64,000 nt of DNA from Heterobilharzia americana (lineage: Eukaryota > Platyhelminthes > Trematoda > Strigeidida > Schistosomatidae): positions 67,027,160 to 67,091,159 of the forward strand of contig OX104130.1 in assembly GCA_944470555.2 (NCBI GenBank), given 5' to 3'. Made by a program: the position numbers and the translations under genes. This document shows, in pieces, positions 34,560 through 47,800 of the stretch (within the stretch, counting starts at the first letter, position 1; every line of letters starts with the position of its first letter). The notes below the pieces were generated by a model that saw nothing but the letters and a program-made list of their open reading frames with translations, was not told the origin of the DNA and did not search any database.

Positions 34560-35650
34560 CCTCAATCGTATATTTGTGTTTAGGCAAAAGGTGGTTGGTC
34601 ATGTTTCGGGAGTCATAACCCTCTATTACTTGCCATAAACAGCGTAGAGTGGAATTGAGGAGCTGATGCCCTATGGTAGGTGATTCAGTAGGCGAAAGAA
34701 CAGCGCAGGAGCTAGAATCACTCCTTGGGACACACCAGATCATGATACTCTCCAAGTTGAGCACACCCTGTTGACTTTTCTTCAGATCTCTCCGCCTTAT
34801 AGATGGTCCTCCAACCACGACGGAACCCGACAGCTAATATCTAACCTTGGTATTCCGCTAGCTAGGACGGCCTACTGGATTGTGCCAAGGCCGTGGGACA
34901 ATCATCTGGACAGATATTTGGAAGTCCAGCATGCCGTCTAGTTATCGTCGGCTGCCTGAAGGCCGGATTCCCGGGACACACTGTTCCAAGAACTGTGCAG
35001 AGCCCCACTTGGTGCTCCCCTTTGGTCTGAGTTGTCTCTGACATGGCTGTCTAAAAGGCCTGCCATAACCTTCGGAATCGCTACCAGGGGTACTACACGT
35101 CAATCGCACTTTGGGTTCTGGCTGCCTTCTCCTCGGAATATAGGAGAGAAAATGGCACGTTTCCGCTCTGCTGGGTTCGTGCGCTTATCTGGAGAGGATG
35201 ACGCTGAGCACTCGTGCTCTGCCTTGACACAGACGACTCAATGTCACAGGGTCCTGGGTATCTTCCCAAACACAGTCCTGACAGTTCTCGAGGACCATAG
35301 CAAGGATTACCTGTACTCTGTACATTCCTCCTACTTTGCGTTGTATCGAGATTTGTTAGGGCAGTCAGGATTCTTGTTTAGATGACGGAATGTTTGGTTG
35401 TGTGTCGAAAGTAGCGCTAAGTCTCTGAAATCTCCAGTCCAAAGGGGTTCTCTTCGTTCTGACCCAACCTGAGGCAAACTCCTAGGCTAGTGGGTTTTCA
35501 CGGCGCCATTCTACTCCCTAGCATTGACGTTCCGCCGATTCCTCAGAACCATGTGTGCATTGTGGTTTGGCTTTTTTCTAGGTAACCCCCACTTATGTCA
35601 TACTCTCCTTTGGGCCTTCAAGTAGTGTTCGGTGCTTCACTGACCTCGCC
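34560..35650 (-). mobile_element. CR1-like LINE relic, copy 2, 5' part
   Basis: Matches copy 1 at about 29290-30430: the region around ATCACTCCTTGGGACACACC, a GGTGACAAG-like RT core, and AGGAGAGAAAATGGCACG (GAGCAGAATAGCACG in copy 1). No frame longer than about 115 codons. It stops at 35650 where family A begins. Confidence 0.6.
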
Positions 35651-35653
35651 TTG

Positions 35654-36230
35654 TTTACCAGTTCACTAGCTTATTAGCCGGTCCTAAGCCCGGGGCAAAC
35701 GCGGAGGGTTGGGCATAGGACTAGAAACCCTACCCCGTAAAACCAATCCAATCGCTAAAGAAACCTCAAAGCACGGACAAAATATGAAAAATAAAAACAA
35801 ACTTATTCCTCGCTGGAATCGGAGAGATGAAATGATGCCAGTTGGTGGAAGCCTTCGGAAGCCGATTAGTCGATGTGTTCTCTCTCGATGAAAGCGAAAA
35901 TGGGGATGGGGACATGGAATGTCCACACCGTGTAGTAACCTGGCAGGGCTGCTCAGACTGCAGAAGAAATGATGTGGCATAGAAGTAGACTCTTCAGACT
36001 GTCAGCTGGAGAGTCAATAATCTACTCCGATATTGTAACCCAGACGACTACCACAGGCACATTGAATTTTGGGGTGGCTATCATGATGTCTTCAAGAGCA
36101 TCAAAGGCTTTCATGAAGTGGGCATCAATCTGCTTCTGCGGGATCGTAACAGCAAGATTCAAATCAAAAGAAAAAAAGTTACAATCATACAACGCTGAGC
36201 TGCGCGCCTACAAATAATGCAGATCAAGAG
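35654..36230 (+). mobile_element. Family A RTE-like LINE, 5' fragment
   Basis: Shares its 5' leader with the minus copy ending near 7520 (AGCCGGTCCTAAGCCCGGGG, TTGGGCATAGGACTAGAAAC). The endonuclease start follows (MGMGTWNVHTV), then SRLFRLSAGESIIYSDI, LNFGVAIMMSSRASKAFMKW and TARFKSKEKK, with frameshifts. Truncated within the endonuclease. Confidence 0.8.
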
Positions 36231-36375
36231 AGGAAGGAAGAATTCTAGTAGTCCTCTGGAAGTCAGTGCTATCACAAACATAAATGATCATCCAAATTAT
36301 CGAGTCGTCTTTCAGAACACAAACTATCATCCTCTTGGTCGTTGGCTGGATGGCAATTACAAACGGAAGACTTGC

Positions 36376-36592
36376 ACTGCCTAGCAAACTTGATAGTAAT
36401 TTCTAGCTGTTGCAAATTTTGTATTCACTACTGACTGTTAATTAATGACGAGTGACTTTTAATTTACTTGCTGAATTTCACCCACTTGACCCGCCCACAA
36501 GAGTGCCTAGAGTAAAAACACCGTACTTCTGTTGCTGCCTTCTTATCTGCTACACCTTGGTTGTCTGAAACAAACTGTCCCGAGCGTTAGCG
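36376..36592 (+). repeat. Dispersed repeat, copy 2 (about 215 bp)
   Basis: Same-strand match to 8779-8993. Non-coding; family unknown. Confidence 0.65.
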
Positions 36593-38688
36593 TGTAAGAT
36601 AACACTTAAAAGTGGGAAATGCGTGGACTTAAATATTCACGTAGATTAGATGGTCACGTTAAAACTTGCCGTTATCTAAAATCGATAAAGTGAGTTGTAG
36701 TTGGCCACTGATACTAAAAACACGTGAACTGATGATAAAATGGATCTTTGTCTTACGAAACACGAGGCTATACTGAAAAGTTAAGCATCTCGGTGGCATG
36801 TAACGTAAACGTCGAATATTGCATGACTGATTTCACTTTGTTGTGAAAAAAGAATCATGAATGGAAACGATCGAAACTCACAAACAACCTGTATGTTCTG
36901 TAAAGTGATACTTTCCTGTTCTCTCCATAACCTGCAAACACTTTTCATATTATGATAAACTTTGATGTCCTCCCTTCTGCATCATCCGGAACAGCTCACT
37001 TAATAGAGACCTCTCCACCATTATCAATTTGATAATGCATGTAAACTGGTTTCCCCCATGTTAAATTCTTACTTTGAGGATATTTTTTATTTGTTCATTA
37101 TTATCATATGGATTCGAAGTAATATCCAACTCCGACTTCTTTGAAACTAGTGTCACGTTCGATTAAATGCACTAGTGTCTGACTAGAATTTGTCAATATG
37201 AAAATGGACGAAGCTCAGACGTTTACGATCACCAAACATAAAAGGCGTATGAGAAACAGGAACTTGGGAGATAAACAGCGTTTCCTCCAGAGCCTCAGAG
37301 TAGTTTTAACTGAGTCATGGGCTGGAGGCAGGTCCTGACAACCCCAATAAAACCTAAAAAACATCATGCTTCAAGTTCCACTGAGTTTGCAAAGGGGGAG
37401 AGAGAACTTGTCTGTGAACATCCTAGGCAACACTGGCCTGGCATTACTAGTTCAGATGACCAGGTGTTAAAATTCAATGCTGCAAAGAAACTAGTGGCTA
37501 GAGAAGTTTAAGTATTTGCGAGGAGCGCAAACATTCCTACTGATGAGATAAAGGTAAGTTGCTAGCAGTTTAACCGTGTGCTACTTCACTAAGTCAGGAG
37601 ACTTGGTTTCCATGTGGAAAGACTCCCATAGCACAAATTTGGTATATGCAGTCCCGTAAATGCCTTTCTGAAAATACCTCTGTCGCGAACATGATGAATA
37701 TGACAATCATAGTTAAAAGTCGTTGGTGATAGCATCTTTCCTAAACTCTCGCCCCCGAAATTTTATTCCGTTCCACAATGCATAGAAATTTAAGACGTAT
37801 ATAGTGATTAGTTTTTATTCGTCGGTGATGCCTGATAACCAAGTAAGCCTAGAATTTAAAATCTTTGGGCGGAGGGGCGACACAGAGAATTTGAAAGTTT
37901 GCTTCTCACTAAGAATCGTGAATCAGTGGAACCCCACACAAAGGTCTGCAGCTTGCAAGTATTCTTCAGATAGTTTCACGACGACCTTAGCGTTGTACTC
38001 TCCTACAAACTGCAAGGATCCATATAGCACACTAGTCTCTTGTCCCCCTTTCCCAAGGCTAAAGGGACTTATGCGAACTTGAGGTCAGAAACACCATCCA
38101 CAAGTTGTTCATGCATAATATGTACCAACAAGTTGGAGACGAAGAAAGAACACAGCTGAACAGCCAGATGGAATTATTCATTCGAAAACCGTGTCAAAAT
38201 GCCGATACCTTCCAAATAACTGGCTAGAGGGTCACTTACGAGCAGCTCGCCATAACACCATATCATGCTAAATGGCTTGGACGCTTGACCATTGGATTTC
38301 AGCTAAACAAGTCCGTTGCAACTTTGAAGGCCAGCATCAACGTTGAGTTTCATCGAACCCTAGACTATTGTTTTGTGGAATTATTTACCACTTTGGGGTG
38401 TTTCTTCCAGCCTGTGTCAGTCGAAACAGTGAAAAACTGTAATGGTGAGGAAATAAGTTTATGGTAGATGAAATATTTTACATTTATCAGTGTAGGACTA
38501 CACCAAAATTCTACGTTGTTTGTTTATCTGCACTCAAGTCACCATATTTTTTGATCTGCGTTGTTGCGCTACGCTGCTGCGAAGTTTGAGTCTGGTCAGG
38601 CTAGTACTGAAAGCCATTGCATATTTTACACGATATGGAATAATTGTGTGGTGTAAGGTAATTCCCCTGGTATCACCACAGAACTGAA
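36593..38688. other. Region upstream of the second gene
   Basis: Mostly unassigned. 37195-37316 is open on the plus strand (MKMDEAQTFTITKHKRRM), followed in another frame by 37317-37511. This looks like one frameshifted coding relic. 37804-37980 (FGRRGDTENLKVCFSLRIVN, then QWN) resembles a LINE C-terminal end. The promoter and any 5' UTR exon of the second gene should lie near the 3' end, and a CACAG eight bases before its ATG may be an acceptor or trans-splice site. Confidence 0.4.
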
Positions 38689-38714
38689 ATGCGGCCTAAA
38701 AGGAATGACATCAG
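38689..38714 (+). CDS. Second gene exon 1 (start codon)
   Basis: ATG then RPKRNDI, ending TCAG before the donor GTATTT, phase 2. In-frame TAA 30 bases upstream. Only 26 nt of coding sequence. Confidence 0.65.
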
Positions 38715-41700
38715 GTATTTGGTAATTCTTTGCTAATCGTAGTAGAATCTCCCGCAAATTTGTACCTAATCCTGTAGCTTTGAAATCAAGCAAAAAAGAT
38801 CGGCGTCTTCGATCTACAAGGTATTAAAATTTCAATACTTTTCCATTTTTCAGGAGTTCAAAGTTGATTGAGAAAAATGAAGACACCACTCAAACATCTT
38901 CCTTGTAAGATATTATATTAGATGGTTGATCTTTATTTCAGTACTCATAATGACGAAGTTAGCTGTACAAAAGATGGCCGCCTTCTTGAAAGTAGGAGGT
39001 CCAGAAATGCTGGTGCTGCTAAACTGAATTCCGTCCGGAAGTTAAAAGTGACTTCTGACTTAAAGCAGAAGCGTAGTGGTTCCAATGATAGCCGTATACT
39101 TTTGACTGATGAGAAGCGCAGACGGTCAGGAGCTGAAAACTACATCAATAAACGGTTTTTGTACGATGTTGTGGAACCACCTAAGCGGAACCGCCAGAAA
39201 AAGTTCCCGCATTTCACAGACCGATCAACAGCTGCTTTGATGGCTGTTTCATCAGCTAATCTACTGAAAAGACACAAGTCGAAGGTTGGCGTTTCTGTTC
39301 ATAAAGCAGATGATCAGGATATGTCTGCACATGTAAGAAGCCGGCATGGTAGACGTCTTAAACCGAAGCACGAGTATAGTCCTTCTCGATCGGATGACGA
39401 GGATCCTGTCACTGATCACTCTCCAGTTACAGATGCCAGTCGTCGATCTATGAAAAAGAATAGGGTTTTTACACAATCATCGAAGTCGCGGCTTGCTGCA
39501 CGGTCTGATCAAGCAGTTTGGTCACGGAGTGAAATTTCTAACAAAGGATACTATTCTGATGAGAATCAGGATGGTGAACTGGATAGAATTCTTACTCCTA
39601 AAAGTTACGTAAGTACTTGCATTTAACAATGTTTGCAAAGTTTTCGTGATATGTAATTTTGGATAAATTGCTTGTTATGTATGTTGGGTAACATTATTAA
39701 TTTGAGAAACCAAAAGCTAATGAAAGTTGAATCCTCGTTTCCGTAGATTGCAATTGGTTGCCGCCTACCTAGGATTAACCCTTAATTTACTTTTCGCACC
39801 TATAGTATCTGTGGTTTTTACGTGGTCACTTACGAATCATTACATCACTTCCTGTTTTTTTCTGGGATTTGTCTGACTGGATTTTATTTTACAACCGATC
39901 TGAGGTCCATCTAGTAAGGTGCTTTTGGTTGTTTTTCATTGTTGACCATCTGAAGAGGTTTAGTGTCCTTACTGTTGATTGGTAGACTGAGCAGTCATCG
40001 TACGATCCTTATGCCGTTTGTTATCAGGTCATCCCTAAAACTTGACAATTTACGAGTCAGGTATTCCGCACCTATTCTACTTCAGATTATGGGCTTATCT
40101 GTATTCTATGGTGGTAACACTAACATACTAGAGACCAGAGTTTTCGGCTCCTCAATAGAGGGAATTGTTCGTGGTATAAATGTAGGTAAATTCATACCTA
40201 ACCAGTAATTCAACTTCAGATATCAGGAGTTGCGGAAAAACTAGTATGCAACTTTACAGATATGTCAGACTAACTTGTCTATCATGGTTCGCGAAACCGT
40301 GGTTCGTTGGTTTAAGCAGTTAACTTTCAACCAACGAGCGACAGCTTCCAGCACCGCTCCATTACAGAGGTTTGGGCAGCCATGTAGTATCATTGGCCCT
40401 CAAACAATATGCGCGGCTCATCACCTAATGTACGAATATGCACAAAACTACTAAGCACATTCCGATTTTCCTGTGCTTCAAACAACTACTTGTATAGTAT
40501 CCAAATATTTATGTTGTTCATGGTTTATAAACGACCCAATAGACCAATTGAGAACGAAGCGGGCGTTACCCAAATCCTGCTAACATTCAGGCGAACTAGG
40601 TAACTATAAATTACTGGCCCTTTTTTGTTACCACTTTTGGTGGGAGTCATGTTAGTTCATATGTATACATACATGCATCTATATTTATATGGGACGGTGG
40701 TAGGACGAAAAGTAGTGTATTGTGAATTACTACACTATGATGGGGCTTTGAGAGCGGTCCTACTGCTGTTAACAATGGAGTGCCGTAGCAGTAAGGTGTT
40801 TGACTTAGATGATCAACAATGCCAGACTGATACTGCCTCCCCGACGGGAAAAGATTGGTAGAAAGGGTCAGCCCCAAAAATAATATTCCACTTACCCCAT
40901 GGTCTTTCAGTGCTGGCGGTATGGGTCCTTCTAGCCGCTATTAAAACAACAAACCACAAAACAACTTCCAGTAGAAAGTCGCGTGTGATAGACCTCAAGC
41001 AAATGTGCGCTAGGCTCAGTGGTCACACAAATCGTTTTCTCCTTCAGGTACCTTAAGAAATAGGCTTCTATGGTGTGGGAAGCTGAAAAGTGTCAACCAC
41101 CCGCATACTTCCAGTAGTACACAGGATACATTCAAGCATAATGTATCCTCCTCAAATCTATCTCCTTCGCCTTCACTTCCTAATACTAAGTTCCTTTCAT
41201 CTTCAATAACCTCTCACTCTGCAACCATTGCGAACGATCAAATCTATCGAAACCTCATTCCCGGTTGCCTAAGACCCTGGCATCGGTTTCATGTAGGAGC
41301 TTTCAACGTCTGGACTGTATGCCAAATAGGACAGCAAGGATCACTCTCCAAAACTGGAATCTCTAGCTATGGATGTATGTTGCATCTCTAAGACATTTAT
41401 ACAGGACTCGAGTGTGATCATTAAATTGACCTCACCTGGCTATAGTGGGGGATCTTCACAATTCATCTTGGGAGTATCCGGAGACCCAGTGGCTAGCTCT
41501 GGTGGACTTGCTGGTTTGGGGATAGCATTGAGCTGTAGGGCAGAAAGTGGGCTTCTCAACTGGATATCAGTAAACAGCCATCTATTTGCTGTTCGACTGA
41601 ATTGATCTGTAAGGACTAGGAGGGACTGTGAGACCAACCAATGTCTGTTTGTAATGTTTGCTTACGCAGCCCCACCGACTGCAGTCTGGGTGACACAAAG

Positions 41701-41824
41701 ATGAGTTCTATCATAAACTGTCAATTTCGCTACGGAAAGTAAAGCGTTCAGATGTAGTCATAATGGCAGTTGACTTTAAGGGTAAATTAGGGAAGCTGAT
41801 CCAGTCAGAAAGGCATCTGGAGGG

Positions 41825-41879
<55 letters not shown>

Positions 41880-44800
41880 CTTGGCTATTTCCAGGCCTTT
41901 CTAGGTTTGAATGTCCTTTTGGTTTCCATCCATTCAAGCAGTCTGATATCTACACGTTGGTTCACGTGCTTTCTCGAACCTTCGAAGTGGGACTGTTGGT
42001 TCAAAAAATCTTTAGGGGTTTACGGGTACTTATGAAGATTTTGGTAATCCTATTCCACACTACTTTCAATCAAATCAACATAGGACCAGGCGTTACTGCC
42101 TAACGATCTAAATTGTCACACCTCATCAGCACATCAAGCAGTGCAGCAATCAGAGGAAAAATGTATGAAAATCTATTAACAAGAGTGGAAAGCAACAAAA
42201 TAGAGGAAATAGAGATTAAAAAGTGCTGGATTCAGTATAGCAGTTAAGATTAGGATAATGTGTGGATACGTCTGCGCCGCGGAGATTTATCCTGGGCTAT
42301 ATCACCTAGACTCTTCAACTGCTGGTTTCTGTTGTCAAGTGAACCCCAACCAGTTAGTCTACGGCTCTCTACATCACTCACCCAGCCTGACCATACTTCG
42401 GCCAACATCGCATGACTAGGCATGCATAACACGTATCCCAGCCATCTCAGTCGATGTAGGCTCATGACCTTATCAACTAACTTTCCACTGCCCCCTTAGA
42501 CCACACCTGATTTCTGCGTTACCGATGTAGTGACACCACAACAGCCTGTGCTATGAAAGCAGCGGTGGTCAAACACCAAAAGCCTTCTCATTTCCTTCAT
42601 CTTCTGTGACTGGATGGCGTTAGTTAGCAAAGGTCAGTCGAGACTTTTGTATCCGTGCAGAGATTTCTTCGGCTACTGACCCGCCAGGGCTGATTCGACT
42701 TCTTAGGTAGGTGAAGTGGTCAACGCACTCAACTACTTAACTCTCTATTGTTAACTGAGGCATCGCAAAAGACAAGTCCGTACAACTTTTATTGTTTCTT
42801 GCACCGTTAGCTGAAATAGTCTCCACTGACCCATCTTCACTGATGGGTGCTACACCACCGTTCTACCAACCTAAATTTTCCCCTAGTAATCTCTGCAACT
42901 GATAGCACGTCTGGGTAAACTGTCTCAGCTAGCATTCGTATGTATCTGCAATAATAGTACACGTTTGCAACCGTACTATTATAACTGACTGAAATAAATG
43001 CAAAGCCACAATACTGCTTGTGAACATTAGTTCGGAATTATGTAATCAAACACTACGTTCAACAGTTACCTCAACTCCTTAAAAAGTTAGAAAAAATGCT
43101 ATCGTAATCTCTCCCTGGTACCTCTGTTGTTTTACGGAATAAATTATCAAACCTGCTTTATTTTGGGCTTAATATTCTTGTGTTATTCGTTTTCATGGGT
43201 AAATAACAATCAAAACAGCTTCCCTTTCTCGATTTAGTGTTCGATTCAGTATTGTGAACTGGTCGTAGATCGGTTGTAAAATGTGTGAATTCATCTAACA
43301 ATGATTAAAGATAAGTTAACATTTGATCGGCAGTCGGGTCTCGTGACTCGGTTGGTAGGGCATCGGACCGGTATCCTAGAGGTCTCTGTTTCAAATCCTA
43401 TCGCGACCCAGGTTTTCATTTCACCCCCAATCATCACCCAGCATCAGTTTATAATACGTTCGGCCAGCTAGCATTAATCTTATCGAAATTGTTCTTTCTA
43501 CATTTCTAGTAGTAAATTACACACTAATTATTGGTCACTTAGTCCAAATACCTTCTAAGTGCCAAACCAGTTTTCATAAGTATTAGCCGGCGCTGTATTC
43601 TTTAAACTGAGAGGTAACGTGAGCATTAACGGATTTAATTTGTAGTATTATTTTGACTCTGATTATATTTTCTTATGTGAAACTCATTACTATCTTTTTG
43701 TAGTATCCTGACGCATCATGTTTATCAACCTACTCCGATGTATTCAACGAACTTCAAAAACCCGAGAATCTTACCCACAATAAAATCTTGGATAGTGTGG
43801 ACGAATACCGACACACGGAGTCATCCAAATTGAGAAATCGCTTCAATGTAAGACACGTATTTAGTCCAAGTAGCAACCCTAAAGGTTAGTTTCATGAATC
43901 CTTTATTTAAAACTACTTACCTGTGAATTTTTAAATATCTGTCGACGAGTAAAAACCAAATAACCAAAAAACTTTTTGATGCAAGCTCCAAGTTTACTCT
44001 TTCATATGTGCAACCTGAATGATTTAGTAGACACAATCATGGATAAACTCCTATCCAGAGCGTGAACGAATCCCAGACTGCTCTTCACGGATCAGTTTTC
44101 TTTGCGTTTTGCAGAGCGTGCTAAGTATGTTAGCAGTCAATATTTCAAGCACTACAAACTGAAGCCCTTTACCCCAATGTCCATCATGCGCATTATGTAG
44201 ACCGCTTTTAAAAATAGTACATTTGTCTCATTACAGAGCAACCTGCCATACTCTCAAACAATATGACCATTCCTGTGGTTAAAATTGCACTGTCCTGAAA
44301 GATAGTCGGGGGGGGGGGGTAATTTATATAGGTTAGATGCTTCATAACAATTGAGGGCTTTTGGTTATTTCTAAGTCCTTACTTCATGAGTGGATAGTTG
44401 TTCACTGACTACAAGATACCGAGTCCGGCGTTTCTTCAAAGGGGGCCGGTTAACTTACCTTTTGGTGTGTTCAGCTTTCTCAGGTGTCTGCAAAAAGTGT
44501 GGACCAGCGTACTATTGACTCCGTAGATTTCACTGAGACCTGACTCTTTGCAGCCAGTGACTCGGATGAACCGAAACAACTGCTTATTACCAAATGCAAC
44601 TGTTGCTTCCATACCACTCGCGCGCTCTGACCCACAGATTTCGTAGTCCTTGTGTTAACTCTACGTGATTTGTTGCATAAGTGAATTACGCTTACGATTG
44701 TACTCGCCGTCTGCTGGAACACACTGGTGAGCTTCAAGAAGTAGTAAAAATTACATAGATCTTCAATTATTACTAGCAGGACATTCAGTTACAAATAGCT

Positions 44801-47800
44801 TTGCTCGCCATTCTCATGGTGTCTTGTAGGTGCAGACAATGCTCATCTTTACCTTCTGAAATTTCGACAGCTAGTCCTGAATGTAACTCGGTTGCGATAC
44901 AGGGAGGAACCAATTTACTTTTTTCAATCGTTAGGATTTTGATAACTACTGAAACGCAGAATGAAACTTAGCACACACTAAAGCGCGTTCAAAATGTAGA
45001 AAGGTTTTTCCAGAGGAGTGAATGTCGTGTAATCGGTAGCTGTTTGATTTCAGGTCTGAGTGGTCGAGGGAGGACGTCACGTAGCGTAGCGGTAATGGCT
45101 ATACTGAGAGTCGGTGCTGCTTGATAATAGGTTGTGATCCGCACAAAACTACTATCAAACGTGTGACTAAATAAACCTCAGTGGTCACCTAAACGACCCT
45201 CAGCCTGCTCGTTTAAGTCCACAACTCTGCTATATCTGTCGAGCTCACCTGGTTGAGTTCATTAGATTTATAGTTGAAGTCATCCGTAATTGGATCTGCA
45301 CTGCAGTCAGTCGAGTTATATAGTAAGATGAAGGGATATCATTTCCGTTGCCAGCTGCTTCTTGTTCTAATAGAAAATTTCAAACTAACAAGGCATAAAT
45401 GACTTTTAATGTTAGTTGACTAGTGTAACTTTGACTCTAGCACCTAGTGTGACGCCAACATCAGTGAAATCAGATGCCATTGCCATGGGATCGTTTGATA
45501 TGCATACTATTTGAGCCGACAGATGTTGATTTCAGTCACCAAACAACCGGAGCTGATGTGATTTTTTTCTCAGTCAGTGAAGTGGTTAACTAGTTCAACT
45601 ACAGTCTTCTATCAGTGCATTTCATAGATGAGTTGCCCGTCTCAGTGTTTAGAAAGATACATATTCTTTGTGTCTTAATCTAAAAGGAATACTTTTTTGG
45701 ATATTCAAAGTCTGTTAAACAGTTTAAGAATCTTTGTGAGGGCAACGGATGTTGTAGTCGATATGGATTGTATGACAAAGTTAAACGAGTGGAGAGGGTA
45801 GATATCTCTGGAAGAACACCGTTTACACACAAGGTTATAAGTCATTCAATCAAAAGTATTTGAAATTTTTTAGATTTTGAAATGCACTCATAAACCTTGT
45901 GTACGTTCGTGTGGTTAATAATGAGCCGCGCCTATTGTGTGAGAGCTAAGGTTACCTGAATGCTCAAACCTGGGTAGGTAGAGCGGGGTTCGAGCCCGTG
46001 GCCCATTCGTTGAAAGCCATCTCCCTAAACCAGTGAGCCACAATCAATGTTGGAATATCGGGTATTTGCTACGCACACCATTCAACAAGGTACCATTGCA
46101 AGACTTAATTCATGGAGTCGAATGCCACCTTGAGGTCAGAAAATGCAGTTATTGTCGAGCACAGGTAATTATGTTTATGTTCTAGAAACTAGAAAATGGT
46201 CAAAATCGGATCAATGAAGACGCCTGGAACTAACCTGATTTTTCTTGGGTTCTCTGTTACTGAGCTCCTGTTAGGTGTTGGATGATTATGGAACCTAGGA
46301 TCGTGGACACGGTCGACCAAACCGATTCCTCTGTTCATCACAAGATGAATTCTCTTCTTGCACAGTTACTTTTCGTAGTGTAGTCACACTTCAGGGAACG
46401 AGCTTTCCACATAGAATAGCTGGAGTAGGTCATTACGACAGGCAAGTCTGACGATCACGCTAATAGGGTGGCTATCCAACTACTACTGTGTCTGTATAAC
46501 TTTCATTTGAGTCTAGAATACATGAATCATCTGTTTTGACTAGATGTGGTTTAATTTTCTTTTCAGAATCTACAAATTCATTTTCACGCCAAAATGTGTT
46601 CTGTTCAAATCATATTCCTGCAGAAGTTGATCGTAATTCTAGTGATATAATTGACTTTTGCACAGGCTTGAATGCTGATCAGTTAACGCGAATAAGAAAA
46701 ACTTCAGAGGAAGCCACTGGACAGGAAGATGACATAGACTCTACGGAGTCACGTGGACTTATTAATAGACAAGTTCAGCAGTCCCAAGATGAATTAGAAG
46801 AGGACTTACTTGCTCCAGAACTCTCAATAATTACAGGTTCTTCCACTGTAGCTAATCCTGATGGCGTTTTGGTGTCCACCCTAACGGATGCTGCAACAAT
46901 GTTATCCTGTAATTCAGTTTCGGGCAGTAGCCGAAGGAAATCTCCCGTTAGACCAATGCAGGTGCTCAGGACGAAAACTGCTCATACTTCTACAGCAGCT
47001 ACTAATGTTTCACCGAATATATTAGTTACAGGGTCCGATAACAAGTATGTTTCATTGGTTCTCTGATTCCATTTCAGAAAGTACAGTATTTTCTCTGTTT
47101 TATCTGATGCAGACAGTTTTTTTGGTTACTTTTAGCCCGTTTGTTTTCACCTCGGCATCAGTTGTTACAAATCCTGTGTATACAAGATCGTCAGATATAG
47201 ATCTTGGCCATGTTGGAGATGTGCTAACATCTGGGATGTGTTCTGTTTTCCCTGGTAGCAATACACAGTCGTTTGGGGAACCAAATCAATCCACAGAAAG
47301 CGGTTTTAGCGTGAATAACTGCGAATTGGAAATTCACTCAATAAATAACCAAGCGCATCAGATTTTATCATCTGGATCACCTCTTACATTAACATCTATT
47401 ACTTCTATGGCACGAGTTCCTGTTTGTACTGATGGTATTAGTGGATCTAAAGGGAATGTGACTGTATCATCAGGCTTACTACCATCACTTCTTACTCAGT
47501 CAATTACACGTCCAGGTAAGCTAATAATCATATCACACCCTGGTACATTCTCGATTAATTGTATTCGTGTTAGAAGTAAAACTTGGGTGCTGTGGTAAAT
47601 AGTAATTCCACTTAGTAGTTGATTTATTAGGTGCATCACAGTGAAGCAGTATTGTTTACCAGATAACCTTTCCAACAGAATTTGTCCTGCATAACCATCA
47701 TATAAGGGTAGCTTTACAACTCTGAGGCATTGTCTGTGTTATTCTAATTCTCCTTTGTGATATCGGTATGCCCTAGTAATATAAGGCATTTAGCGGAAGG

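Noticed and set aside
47086..47135. Earlier acceptors for second gene exon 7 (after TTCCATTTCAG at 47078-47088 or GATGCAG near 47112)
   Set aside because: With the phase set by exon 6 both lead to in-frame stops (TTTTAG or ATATAG), whereas the acceptor at 47135 keeps the frame open.
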